Shown here piece after piece: positions 8,281-15,963 of a DNA stretch of 36,281 bases. A program made the translations under genes and the position numbers. Under the pieces are notes generated by a model. The model was not told the DNA's origin and searched no databases. It saw only the letters and a program-made list of their open reading frames with translations. Numbering within the stretch: position 1 is the stretch's first letter; each line of letters starts with the position of its first letter. The DNA is from JAIPEK01 sp041685935 (lineage in GTDB: Bacteria > Desulfobacterota > Desulfobacteria > Desulfobacterales > Desulfobacteraceae), in contig JAWLES010000004.1 in assembly GCA_041685935.1 (NCBI GenBank), positions 1 to 36,281 of the forward strand, read 5' to 3'.

Positions 8281-8326
8281 AAAAATGCGTATTCCGGGGA
8301 GATCTCAGCCCGGAATGCGCATTTTT
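8281..8326. terminator. Bidirectional terminator between the metVF operon and metF
   Basis: An 18-bp stem (8281-8298 with 8309-8326, one G-U/C-A position) has a 10-nt loop and an A run on one side and a T run on the other, so it can end both convergent transcripts. It sits 24 nt after the HdrA-MvhD stop and 27 nt from the end of the convergent metF. Confidence 0.85.
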
Positions 8327-8352
8327 GATATTAAAGGGTCAGCTGTACCGGT

Positions 8353-9228
8353 TTACAGCAGATTCTCCTTTTTGAGACGGCTGATGATTTCCGTGGTGGA
8401 TCTGCTGCGGTTCATGGTGTAAAAGTGAAGACCTGCCACCTGTTTTTGCAGAAGGTCTCTGCACTGTTCCGCGGCAAAATCGATTCCCAGATTAAGGACC
8501 GCTTCCTTGTCTTCTTCATCCACCGCATCCAGCCTTTTCTGTAGTTCCGGAGTGATGGTGGCCCCGCATACTTTGGAGAGGATGCGTGTCATCTTAGCGG
8601 TGTAGACCGGCATGATTCCGGGTATGATGGGTACATCGATTCCGGCTGCCCGGCATTTATCCACAAAATTGAAAAAATATGCATTGTCGTAGCAGAACTG
8701 GGCGACCACGTATTCGGCACCGTTGTCTATCTTGAGTTTCAGGTATTCGATATCCCTTTCAAGGCTGTCCGCCTCTATATGCCCCTCAGGGTACCCTGCG
8801 CATCCGATGGTGAAGTCATACCGGTCCCTGATAAAAGCGATCATGTCGGATGCATGGGGAAAACTGTCCGGGTGGGGAACAAAATCCTCCTGTTTGGGCC
8901 TGTCTCCCCGGATAACAAAAATGGTTTCAACTCCCAGGTCTTTGTATCGGTCAAGAACTCCGGTTATTTCTTCAGGGCCCAGGCCGTATCCTGCTATATA
9001 TGCAACCGTGGGCTGCTGTTTTTCAATCATGATATCTTTTACCGTCTGAAGGGAGCCTTCCCGGTTGGAGCCGCCGGCACCGAATGTAACAGACATGTAG
9101 TCGGCCCCTGATCCTGCCAGTGTGTCAATGGTGGTGCTGAATTTTTCCCTGGCCTCAGGGTTTCTGGGCGGAAAGAATTCCATGGATAAAACAGGCTGTT
9201 TTTTCTGATAAAGTTCGGTTACGCGCAT
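8353..9228 (-). CDS. metF: Methylenetetrahydrofolate reductase, E. coli MetF type
   Basis: A 291-residue stand-alone MetF (E. coli length is about 296) that makes 5-methyl-THF, normally for methionine synthesis. Motifs: VLSMEFFPPR with the catalytic Glu, YMSVTFGAGGS, VAYIAGYGLG, ETIFVIRGDRP for FAD, TIGCAGYPEGH, VAQFCYDN, IPGIMPVY and AGLHFYTMNRS, all as in the classical enzyme. No MetV gene adjoins it and it has its own sigma-70 promoter, so it is probably the biosynthetic isozyme beside the MetVF pair. The start has AAGGAGATATAC just before the ATG. A small perfect hairpin in its leader (9260-9278) may influence expression. Confidence 0.93.
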   Translation of the reverse strand: MRVTELYQKKQPVLSMEFFPPRNPEAREKFSTTIDTLAGSGADYMSVTFGAGGSNREGSLQTVKDIMIEKQQPTVAYIAGYGLGPEEITGVLDRYKDLGVETIFVIRGDRPKQEDFVPHPDSFPHASDMIAFIRDRYDFTIGCAGYPEGHIEADSLERDIEYLKLKIDNGAEYVVAQFCYDNAYFFNFVDKCRAAGIDVPIIPGIMPVYTAKMTRILSKVCGATITPELQKRLDAVDEEDKEAVLNLGIDFAAEQCRDLLQKQVAGLHFYTMNRSRSTTEIISRLKKENLL

Positions 9229-9259
9229 GTATATCTCCTTGAAAAGAAATTGTTATATG

Positions 9260-9278
9260 TGCCGAAGAAAATTCGGCA
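9260..9278 (-). promoter_or_regulatory. Hairpin in the metF leader
   Basis: A perfect 7-bp stem (TGCCGAA / TTCGGCA) with a 5-nt A-rich loop, about 10 nt after the expected transcription start of metF and about 20 nt before its RBS. It has no T run, so it looks like a leader structure or operator rather than a terminator. I see no S-box-like core. Confidence 0.4.
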
Positions 9279-9295
9279 TTATGATTTTCAGAATG

Positions 9296-9324
9296 TAAAT
9301 AGGGGATATGAATAAAAATGTCAA
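9296..9324 (-). promoter_or_regulatory. Sigma-70-type promoter for metF
   Basis: On the minus strand TTGACA (9319-9324) is separated by 17 nt from TATTTA (9296-9301), in the 137-nt gap between the degV-like stop and metF. This makes metF an independent transcription unit. Confidence 0.65.
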
Positions 9325-9365
9325 TACCGATCATGCCCTTTTTATTCAGGCAGTATGTGATCAGG

Positions 9366-10220
9366 TTATGAACGGTGTTTGAAAAACGAAACTCCCATGG
9401 TATCCGGGCCTGTGCTTATACCCACTGACGGCCCGAAATACGCGGTGTACATCTGCCGGCAGTCAAACATCTTTTTAAAGGTGCTGACAAGATCGGATAC
9501 ATAACGGGTGTCTCTTGCATGTGCGAGTGCAATGGTTACCGGAGATTCTCCTATGTCCTCCTTTATGTGGTCGATCAGGTCCAAAAGCAGGTTTTCACTT
9601 TTTCCGGTCAGCTTGGTTTTGACAACAATCCTGCCGTCGTTGAAACCAAGCACCGGCTTGATTCCCATGACGTTTCCGATCACTGATTTAAGCCCGCTGA
9701 TCTTTTGATTCGCCCGAAGGTATTTGAGCGAGGGCACGGTCATGTAGGTGGTGATCCGTTCTGAAAGATCGTTGACAAGCCTGATGATATCCTCAAAGGA
9801 TTCTCCCCTGCCCACTGCTTTGGCCGCTTCAATCACGATCAGTCCCAGTCCCATTCCGCAGTGCCTGGAATCGATAATTTCAATGCGGCAGTCGTGCTTG
9901 TCCTCAAAGTACCTGTGGGCTTTGAGTGCATTTTCATATGTTTTGCTCAAGTGTTTTGAGCAGTGAATAAAGATAATTTCATCATATTCCGCAGTCAGTT
10001 CCAGATAGTGAAACGAGTATTGTTCATACGATACCGGTTTGGTTTTCATGGAGTTGTAGAGTTCGAAATTGGAGTAAAAGTCCTTGATTCCAAGCTCTTC
10101 TCTGTCCTTGTAGGTTTCGCCGTCCAGAATAATATTCACCGGAATGATTTTGACCCCCAGCTTTTCCATCATGTCATCGGATAGATCCGAAGTGCTGTCC
10201 GTCACGATCAGGCGTTTCAT
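9366..10220 (-). CDS. DegV family fatty-acid-binding protein
   Basis: A 284-residue DegV/FakB-type protein. The start IVTDSTSDLSDDMMEK, followed by IIPVNIILDGETYKD and later MKTKPVSYEQY, matches the DegV N-lobe. IIDSRHCGMGLGLIVIEAAK and ITTYMTVPSLKYLRANQKISG continue the fold, and IKPVLGFNDGRIVVKTKLTGK fits the C-lobe. DegV proteins bind long-chain fatty acids; in Gram-positives FakB presents them to the kinase FakA. No FakA-like kinase is encoded here, so the role is open. It lies 15 nt after the CoA-transferase gene and is probably cotranscribed, which suggests a link to acyl-CoA or fatty-acid handling (inference). The ATG has GGGAGGTTCC upstream. Confidence 0.9.
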   Translation of the reverse strand: MKRLIVTDSTSDLSDDMMEKLGVKIIPVNIILDGETYKDREELGIKDFYSNFELYNSMKTKPVSYEQYSFHYLELTAEYDEIIFIHCSKHLSKTYENALKAHRYFEDKHDCRIEIIDSRHCGMGLGLIVIEAAKAVGRGESFEDIIRLVNDLSERITTYMTVPSLKYLRANQKISGLKSVIGNVMGIKPVLGFNDGRIVVKTKLTGKSENLLLDLIDHIKEDIGESPVTIALAHARDTRYVSDLVSTFKKMFDCRQMYTAYFGPSVGISTGPDTMGVSFFKHRS

Positions 10221-10235
10221 GGAACCTCCCTTTGT

Positions 10236-12416
10236 TTAGAGTTGTCCTGATATTTTTAAAGCGGATAAAACCACTTTCTGCATCAGTCTTTCCTTAATGC
10301 CGGAGGGCCGGTGAAGTCCCATCCGTTCAAGATACGGTCCTGCTGTTCCGGGAACCCGGGAAAGGGACGATGTGAAAAGTTCAGGTATCAGGGCGAGTTT
10401 CCCGTTTTCGCTTTTCTTCTTGAAAGCCTTTAATGATTTGCCGAGAACCTGTTCTTCATGCGTGAGATCGGTTCCAAATGGGAAATCCGGAAAAAATCCC
10501 TTTTCCCTGAATGGCCTGAGCTGATCCATGATCATCCCGGGGGTGTTGTTCCTGAATCTGTCAGGTATCAGCCAGTCCGAAGGAATGCATTCAGCCCTTT
10601 TGGCTTTTGCCAGAAGATCGTTCTGGAACCTGGAATCAGCAATGCAGATCAGGCTGGTCATGGCCTCCCAGTCTTTTTTTCCCCGAAGGTCAGCAATCCC
10701 GTACTCGGTGACCACAATGTCCCTTAAATGTCTCGGGATGGTTGTGTGGCCGTACTCCCAGACAATGTTTGAAACGCATCCCTCCCCTTTTCCCCTGGTG
10801 CTGCGGATCATTGTGACGGCCCTTGCATCTTCAAGCGCGTGGGCCATGGACACGAAATTGTACTGGCCGCCGGGTCCGCTGATGATCCGGTTGTTCTCCA
10901 GTCCGTCAGCCACAACAGCTCCGGAAAGGGTTACCATCAGTGCGGCATTGATAAACCTTCCGCTGCGCCTCTGGAGTCTTTTAAGCTCTTCATCTCCGTA
11001 CAGCTGGTTCACATAATCCACCCCGCACATGTTGATTAGATCGAGCCGATCTTTTTCCAGCCGGTTCAGTTTCCGGTAAAACGCCTGGGGCCCAATAAAA
11101 AAGCAGGCATAAAGTGCGGTTCCGTTTTTGAGGGTATCCCCGAGGCAGTGGCGGATGATCCTGTCCAGGTTTTCAGGCAGGCTCATGTCAAGCGAAAATT
11201 GCTCCTCAGTCCGGTTTGAAAGGGCAGCTCCGTTTGAAAAAACAAGATCTTTTCTGAAAATCCCGAACCTCTGAAGAAATTCGAACTCTTTGGGCTTGAT
11301 TCTTGTATGAAGGAGACGCTTTTCCAGAAGTTTTCTGAAAATCATCTCCACCTGGCGCTCATTGTATCCGAACTCGTTGATCACTTTCTGAAGCCGGGTG
11401 TCATCGTATACCCTTCGCTTGACAACATCCTTTTCAAAAAGCTCGATGAGACCGTCCACGAGCATTTCCGAAGAGCCGAGAAGTCCTTTGTCAAATGGGC
11501 CGGTTCCTCCCGAGGTGCGGATCAGATCTGCGTAAATATCCGAAATGCCGGTTTTTTTAAGGAATGATCGGTAAGCGCTGTTTTTGCAGTGCCTCATTTC
11601 AAGGCCTGCCACGATAGCATCGCCGAGGGAGCCGATACCCACCTGTATCGTTCCGCCGTCCTTTACAAGACAGCTGGCATGCAGTCCGATCATCCAGTCG
11701 GCATTGCTTACCGGTTCCTTGGGGGCTCCGAAAAGCTTGAAATCGTAGTCAGGGTTGTCAATGATCATGTCGTAGAATTCAGGGTCCACAACTGCATCCC
11801 CGTGCATGAAAGGAAGGTTTGTATTTACCTGGCCGATAATGGCAAGGTTTTCGCCCCTTTTTTTCTTTTCATGAAAGATTCGGCCCCCTTCAAGGTGGGT
11901 ATCCGGGTTGGATCCCATGCTGATAAGATTCTTCCCGTTAACCTTCTTTTTAGACACCAGCTGGGCGATCACGTTGCATTCGTTGATCAGTGCGTCCCGC
12001 ACCGCGTGGGTATAATTGGACCCCAGATAGTTCTGCCTTGCATGGGGATTATTCATCCAGCCGCCTGCCTTGTTGAAAAATTCAACAAGCTTGAAATTTT
12101 CAGGCGCCGCGTTTTTTCTCAAGTCAAGGACATACTCGAAATCAGGGAAATCCTCCCATATCCGCTCGGCAATGGGCTTGATCAGCCGTTTTTCAAGTTC
12201 CCCCGACCATGAGGGCTTTTCAAGGGAGACTGCAGTGATCAGTGTAAAGTGAAGATCCGGGTTTTCCCTGGTTCTTCTGTAGAGCTCGTTGATCAGGTGG
12301 TTGGGTTTCGCAAGGGCGAGGGGCGCTGCCAGGACGATTTTTTTTCCAACAGTATCAATGAGTCTGTCAACGCATTTCTCCGCGGTTTTACAGTAAAGCG
12401 GTTTTGTCGGCTCCAA
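10236..12416 (-). CDS. Acetyl-CoA hydrolase/transferase (CoA-transferase) family protein, extended form
   Basis: A 726-residue protein of the Cat1/AbfT/Ach1 CoA-transferase superfamily, which moves CoA between acyl-CoA and a carboxylate through a glutamyl-CoA intermediate. Landmarks: VNTNLPFMHGDA (about 198-208), the glycine-rich GGTIQVGIGSLGDAI (254-268), the likely catalytic Glu in LLGSSEMLVDG (E317), and a C-terminal AcetylCoA_hyd_C part with ISGPGGQYNFVSMAHA, RSTRGKGEGCVSNIVW and VVTEYGIADLRGK. Usual members have 430-640 residues. Here an extra stretch of about 130 residues (roughly 330-460) separates the active-site Glu from the C-terminal domain. Its acyl donor and acceptor cannot be told. 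The downstream degV-like gene is cotranscribed. Confidence 0.85.
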   Translation of the reverse strand: MEPTKPLYCKTAEKCVDRLIDTVGKKIVLAAPLALAKPNHLINELYRRTRENPDLHFTLITAVSLEKPSWSGELEKRLIKPIAERIWEDFPDFEYVLDLRKNAAPENFKLVEFFNKAGGWMNNPHARQNYLGSNYTHAVRDALINECNVIAQLVSKKKVNGKNLISMGSNPDTHLEGGRIFHEKKKRGENLAIIGQVNTNLPFMHGDAVVDPEFYDMIIDNPDYDFKLFGAPKEPVSNADWMIGLHASCLVKDGGTIQVGIGSLGDAIVAGLEMRHCKNSAYRSFLKKTGISDIYADLIRTSGGTGPFDKGLLGSSEMLVDGLIELFEKDVVKRRVYDDTRLQKVINEFGYNERQVEMIFRKLLEKRLLHTRIKPKEFEFLQRFGIFRKDLVFSNGAALSNRTEEQFSLDMSLPENLDRIIRHCLGDTLKNGTALYACFFIGPQAFYRKLNRLEKDRLDLINMCGVDYVNQLYGDEELKRLQRRSGRFINAALMVTLSGAVVADGLENNRIISGPGGQYNFVSMAHALEDARAVTMIRSTRGKGEGCVSNIVWEYGHTTIPRHLRDIVVTEYGIADLRGKKDWEAMTSLICIADSRFQNDLLAKAKRAECIPSDWLIPDRFRNNTPGMIMDQLRPFREKGFFPDFPFGTDLTHEEQVLGKSLKAFKKKSENGKLALIPELFTSSLSRVPGTAGPYLERMGLHRPSGIKERLMQKVVLSALKISGQL

Positions 12417-12460
12417 GGCGATCTCCCAATTTTAACCGGTATTTAAACTCGTTGCATAAT

Positions 12461-12489
12461 TTTCTAATAAAACAGCGGGGTGTTGTCAA
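12461..12489 (-). promoter_or_regulatory. Sigma-70-type promoter for the CoA-transferase/degV operon
   Basis: On the minus strand TTGACA (12484-12489), a 17-nt spacer, then TAGAAA (12461-12466), about 45 nt before the start codon. Confidence 0.65.
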
Positions 12490-12619
12490 TGTTTTTTTGG
12501 GTGAACGGTGTTTTCTGCAAGTACATCAATTCTCAACAAGAATGATATGCTGATAAGAAACGTGAAGCATCAAATGTTTATCTTCATTTCGGGTTGTTCC
12601 GCCGGGAATCGTTGTATGT

Positions 12620-12648
12620 TTGCATTGTCACAATTGATAATGTAATAT
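12620..12648 (+). promoter_or_regulatory. Sigma-70-type promoter for the sigma-54 activator gene
   Basis: TTGCAT (12620-12625), 17 nt, TAATAT (12643-12648). An overlapping alternative is TTGTAT (12612-12617), 18 nt, GATAAT. Either gives a leader of roughly 100 nt. Confidence 0.5.
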
Positions 12649-12752
12649 GAAATTATTGCCGGAAAGGCATGGGATCGGGTAAAAAATGAAACAGTTGTCT
12701 TTGCCCGGCTTGGCGAAAGATTTCAAAAGGACTTTCTGGGAAACCTGACCCG

Positions 12753-14498
12753 ATGGATGTGCCAGCAGAAAAAAAGTACCGTTTACTATTCGATTCACAG
12801 CCGGATGCCGTCCTCTTTGCGGACAGAGAGACAATGGATCTTCTGGATGCAAACAGTGCGGCTTTGTCACTGTACGGTTATGATCTGAATGAATTTTGCA
12901 CCCTCAAATTAACCGATATCGCCCTGGACTCCGAAACGCTTTTCCGGAAAATCGAACACCGGGGCACTTACCTGGAAAACACTTCCCTGCTCCAGTACCA
13001 TCAAAAAAAGGACGGGACGATTTTCTGTGCCGAAATTTCCGTGAGCGCATTTGACCTCTCGGGCCGCACGGCATATTGCGCCTCTGTCCGGGACGCCGCC
13101 GACCTTAAATGTTCAAAGGAGACGTTGAAACAGAGCAAAGACCTGCTTGATCTGATTGTAAACAGCTTTAACGGCTTTATCTATACGGTTTCCAATGACT
13201 ACAAGGTGGAGTTCATGAATGACGCGTTAATAGAGCATATCGGGTACAATGCCACAGGGGAATACTGCTACCAGTTAATCCACGGTCTTGATCAACGGTG
13301 TCCCTGGTGTGTCGGTGAAACGGTTTTTTCAGGCAAGACGGCAAGTTTTGAACTCAAATGCCCCCGGAACAACAGGTGGTACTATTACGTGAGCACGCCC
13401 CGGCTTGAGCCGGACGGCAAAGTCAGTGCCCAGCAGCTTATTGCGATTGATATTCATGAAAGGAAGCAGCATGAACACAAACTTCTGGAAAAACGGGATT
13501 ATTTGGAAGCGGAGGTGAAACTCTTAAGGTCCGCTACCATCAGCAGGTACGGACTTGACAACATTGTCGGCCAAAGCCTCAGGATGCAGGAAATTTACAA
13601 CCTTATCCTTGAAATTGCCTCTTCTAACGCAAGCGTTCTTATACACGGGGAATCAGGCACTGGAAAAGAGCTTGTGGCTCAGGCAATCCACAACCTGGGT
13701 AAAAGAAAGGGAAAGCCTTTCCTGCCGGTCAACTGCGGCGGCATTCCGGACAATCTTATTGAAAGTGAATTTTTCGGCTACAAAAAAGGAGCGTTTACAG
13801 GGGCAAACAGTGATATGTCCGGATTCCTGACAATTGCACAAGGGGGGACCATATTTCTTGATGAAATCGGGGAAATCAACCTGAATATGCAGGTCAAGCT
13901 TTTAAGAGCCATTGACGGAGGCGGCTATACACCCATCGGAAGCAACCAGGTTATGCGGCATGACGCCCGTATTATGGCGGCGACGAATAAAGACCCGGAA
14001 CTTCTTGTCAATAAAGGCTATATGCGGCCCGATTTTTTTTTCAGAATTAATGTGGTGCCGGTAAAAATCCCGCCGCTGCGGGACCGGAAAGACGACATCC
14101 CGCTTTTAATTTTTCACTTTTTAAGAAAATTCAGCGAAGGCGGCCCCTTGCCCCATGTGCCGGCGGGTGTAATGAAAAAACTTGAATCGTATCATTGGCC
14201 CGGTAATGTAAGGGAGCTTGAAAATATTATCCACAGATATGTGGTCCTGAACCGGCTTGATGTATTTGATACGTTAACAGCAGAGCCGGGTGAAAAGGAA
14301 GGCGTACATGAGGAACCGTCAAAGCAGGGGATTCAGGAGGAATTTAAACCACTTTGCCAAGCGGTTAAGGATCATGAAAAGCGGATTATTACCCGCTGTC
14401 TGCAGGAAAATCAGTGGAAACGGTCCCGGGTGGCAGCGATTTTAGGCATTAACCGCAAAACACTTTACCATAAAATGAAAAAATATTGCATCACCTGA
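12753..14498 (+). CDS. PAS-domain sigma-54-dependent transcriptional activator
   Basis: A 581-residue NtrC/NifA-class enhancer-binding protein without a receiver domain. PAS 1 spans about 5-115 (YRLLFDSQPDAVLFADRETM). PAS 2 spans about 128-235 and carries C172, C183 and C186 (C-x10-C-x2-C, including CPWC). A coiled coil (235-260) leads to the AAA+ domain: VGQS, Walker A GESGTGKE (299-306), sigma-54 contact loop KKGAFTGA (344-351), Walker B GGTIFLDEIGE (364-374), arginine-finger region and WPGNVRELEN. A Fis-type HTH lies at about 553-577 (WKRSRVAAILGINRKTLYHKMKK). PAS domains probably sense a small ligand or redox state. The octaheme cytochrome next door has a sigma-54 promoter and is the likeliest target (inference). 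Confidence 0.94.
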   Translation: MDVPAEKKYRLLFDSQPDAVLFADRETMDLLDANSAALSLYGYDLNEFCTLKLTDIALDSETLFRKIEHRGTYLENTSLLQYHQKKDGTIFCAEISVSAFDLSGRTAYCASVRDAADLKCSKETLKQSKDLLDLIVNSFNGFIYTVSNDYKVEFMNDALIEHIGYNATGEYCYQLIHGLDQRCPWCVGETVFSGKTASFELKCPRNNRWYYYVSTPRLEPDGKVSAQQLIAIDIHERKQHEHKLLEKRDYLEAEVKLLRSATISRYGLDNIVGQSLRMQEIYNLILEIASSNASVLIHGESGTGKELVAQAIHNLGKRKGKPFLPVNCGGIPDNLIESEFFGYKKGAFTGANSDMSGFLTIAQGGTIFLDEIGEINLNMQVKLLRAIDGGGYTPIGSNQVMRHDARIMAATNKDPELLVNKGYMRPDFFFRINVVPVKIPPLRDRKDDIPLLIFHFLRKFSEGGPLPHVPAGVMKKLESYHWPGNVRELENIIHRYVVLNRLDVFDTLTAEPGEKEGVHEEPSKQGIQEEFKPLCQAVKDHEKRIITRCLQENQWKRSRVAAILGINRKTLYHKMKKYCIT

Positions 14499-14572
14499 CC
14501 CCGAAAATACCCGGATCGGGGTAATAGTTCCCCGTCAGAGAACCGTCCTTTGTTTACAGTATGTTATATCAA

Positions 14573-14612
14573 GTGCCATGGAATTCGGGCAAAGATTGCC
14601 CCATTCCGGCAC
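14573..14612 (+). promoter_or_regulatory. Interrupted inverted repeat: terminator or activator-binding site
   Basis: A nested inverted repeat: outer arms GTGCC/GGCAC, middle GGAAT/ATTCC and a perfect inner GGGCAA-aga-TTGCCC. It lies 75 nt after the activator stop and about 70-110 bp upstream of the -24/-12 promoter, the normal place for a sigma-54 enhancer site. A pyrimidine-rich run (CCCTTTTTCCTT) follows, so a terminator is the other reading. Confidence 0.5.
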
Positions 14613-14679
14613 CTGCCCTTTTTCCTTCTGAAAATAAAATTATGTTCAAATTCAGCTGGTTAGGCTTGCATGGGCCGCC

Positions 14680-14695
14680 GGGCATATTTGTTGCT
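14680..14695 (+). promoter_or_regulatory. Sigma-54 (-24/-12) promoter of the octaheme cytochrome gene
   Basis: GG at 14681-14682 and GC at 14693-14694 are 10 nt apart as the family demands, in the context GGGCATATTTGTTGCT (consensus TGGCACGNNNNTTGCW). Transcription would start near 14706, 57 nt before the ATG. Confidence 0.65.
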
Positions 14696-14762
14696 CTTTA
14701 GAGTGCCGACATAAGGTTGTGCGATACTGAACACCCTTAAACCTAAAACAAAGGGGGATCTT

Positions 14763-15833
14763 ATGAAGGGCGGACATGTGTTTATTTTTTTGGTGACAGC
14801 GTTTGTGACAATGACCATGGGATCTGTCTTTGCCGGGGAGTCGGCGCCGTGTTTTTATTCAAGCCTGCATCACACCGGCGAAGGGATGCGGTACTGGTAT
14901 GAAGCGGATGACGGATTTATGGCGATTACCGGGGTTCCCTACAAAGAACTCGGCTGCAAAAACTGTCATGTGAAAAGCTGTAATGACTGCCATCTTGAAG
15001 AGACAAAAGAGGGCCCGGTCTATTCAACCGAAAAGGCACGGTCAAGCCAGACCTGCCTTGAATGCCATTCCAGGGAAAAGGCCACAATTAAATACGATGA
15101 AATGATGGATTGTCAGGGTGCACATGCCTGTGCCTACATGGGATGTAATGACTGCCATACCTCAAAAGAGGTGCATGGCGACGGAACCTTTTATCACAGC
15201 ATGAGACAGGAGGGGGCAATGGAAGCAGCATGTACGGACTGCCATACAAAGGAGTCGGTTTCTTATCCTTCCCTCCCTGATTCGAGATCCCACACAGTCC
15301 ACAACGACAAGCTGGCTTGTAACGCCTGCCATGTACAAAACACAATAAGCTGTTACAACTGCCATTTTGGTGTGCTTGCAGAGACGAAAAGCAAACCGGA
15401 CAGTTTTGCCACAAAAGTGAAAGATTTTCTGCTTTTGGTTAAATTCAGGGGAAAAGTCACAAGCGGGACCATGCAGACACTTGTGGGCAAAAACAATGAA
15501 CCCTTTATCACCTATGTGCCTTACTTTACACACTCAATAACCGGCCGGGGAAGGAAGTGCGGGCAATGTCACGATACGGAAGCGGTGAACCGCCTTGCCT
15601 CATCTGAAAAATTCACACCCGCGATCTTCCGGAACGGGGAACTCGAATTTTATAAAGGTGTTATCCCACTGGTTCCGGAACTTTTAGACTGGCCCTTTTT
15701 AGAGAAAAAGGAAGGAAAATGGGTGCCTTTTGAACCCGACACAGACCCCCTTATTCAGCTGGGTGTTTATGCAGAACCTTTTCGGAATGACGCGCTTAAA
15801 AAAATGGCCCGGAAACAGACGTATAAAGAATAG
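14763..15833 (+). CDS. Periplasmic octaheme c-type cytochrome
   Basis: A 356-residue exported multiheme cytochrome. Residues 1-24 are a signal peptide (hydrophobic FIFLVTAFVTMTMGSVFA, cleavage near VFA-GE). Eight CxxCH heme-binding motifs start at C65, C73, C98, C128, C157, C186, C197 and C266: CKNCH, CNDCH, CLECH, CNDCH, CTDCH, CNACH, CYNCH, CGQCH. Seven are packed in residues 65-201, with one isolated before a heme-free C-terminal part of about 85 residues. Many further His residues could be axial ligands. I do not recognise a named enzyme; it could be an electron carrier or a reductase. No membrane partner or maturation gene adjoins it. It is expressed from its own sigma-54 promoter, and RBS AAAGGGGGATC precedes the ATG. 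Confidence 0.9.
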   Translation: MKGGHVFIFLVTAFVTMTMGSVFAGESAPCFYSSLHHTGEGMRYWYEADDGFMAITGVPYKELGCKNCHVKSCNDCHLEETKEGPVYSTEKARSSQTCLECHSREKATIKYDEMMDCQGAHACAYMGCNDCHTSKEVHGDGTFYHSMRQEGAMEAACTDCHTKESVSYPSLPDSRSHTVHNDKLACNACHVQNTISCYNCHFGVLAETKSKPDSFATKVKDFLLLVKFRGKVTSGTMQTLVGKNNEPFITYVPYFTHSITGRGRKCGQCHDTEAVNRLASSEKFTPAIFRNGELEFYKGVIPLVPELLDWPFLEKKEGKWVPFEPDTDPLIQLGVYAEPFRNDALKKMARKQTYKE

Positions 15834-15884
15834 GCAAACCCCTTGCTGTTGTTGCCTGGAATCATTGTGCAAATATCGCAGGTT

Positions 15885-15913
15885 TTGACACTTTTCACGG
15901 ATTGGTGTATATG
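15885..15913 (+). promoter_or_regulatory. Sigma-70-type promoter for the lysine 2,3-aminomutase-like gene
   Basis: TTGACA (15885-15890), 17 nt, TATATG (15908-15913), 52 nt after the cytochrome stop. The aminomutase gene can therefore be transcribed apart from the sigma-54-driven cytochrome. Confidence 0.65.
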
Positions 15914-15963
15914 CAGAGGTCGCTTGATGAAGAATGGAGAACAGAAGGGGAGAAAGCGGGGAA

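Larger units (their letters stand above)
12417..12752. other. Divergent intergenic region between CoA-transferase and sigma-54 activator genes
   Basis: This 336-nt stretch holds a minus promoter (12461-12489) and a plus promoter (12620-12648). Between them I see only AT-rich sequence with a short inverted repeat (ATTCT-caaca-AGAAT near 12530). A 20-codon reading frame at 12686-12748 ends 4 nt before the activator ATG but lacks a convincing RBS. Confidence 0.6.

Noticed and set aside
8258..8282. Short direct repeat (AAAGCTC twice) after the HdrA-MvhD stop.
   Set aside because: Only two seven-base copies; too short to separate from chance.
12686..12748. A 20-codon reading frame (MKQLSLPGLAKDF...) ending 4 nt before the sigma-54 activator ATG, possible leader peptide.
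   Set aside because: No convincing RBS, no regulatory codon run and no attenuator hairpin around it; could easily be chance.
14499..14521. CCCCGA/TCGGGG hairpin directly after the activator stop as a terminator.
   Set aside because: The stem is only 6 bp with an 11-nt loop and is not followed by a T run.
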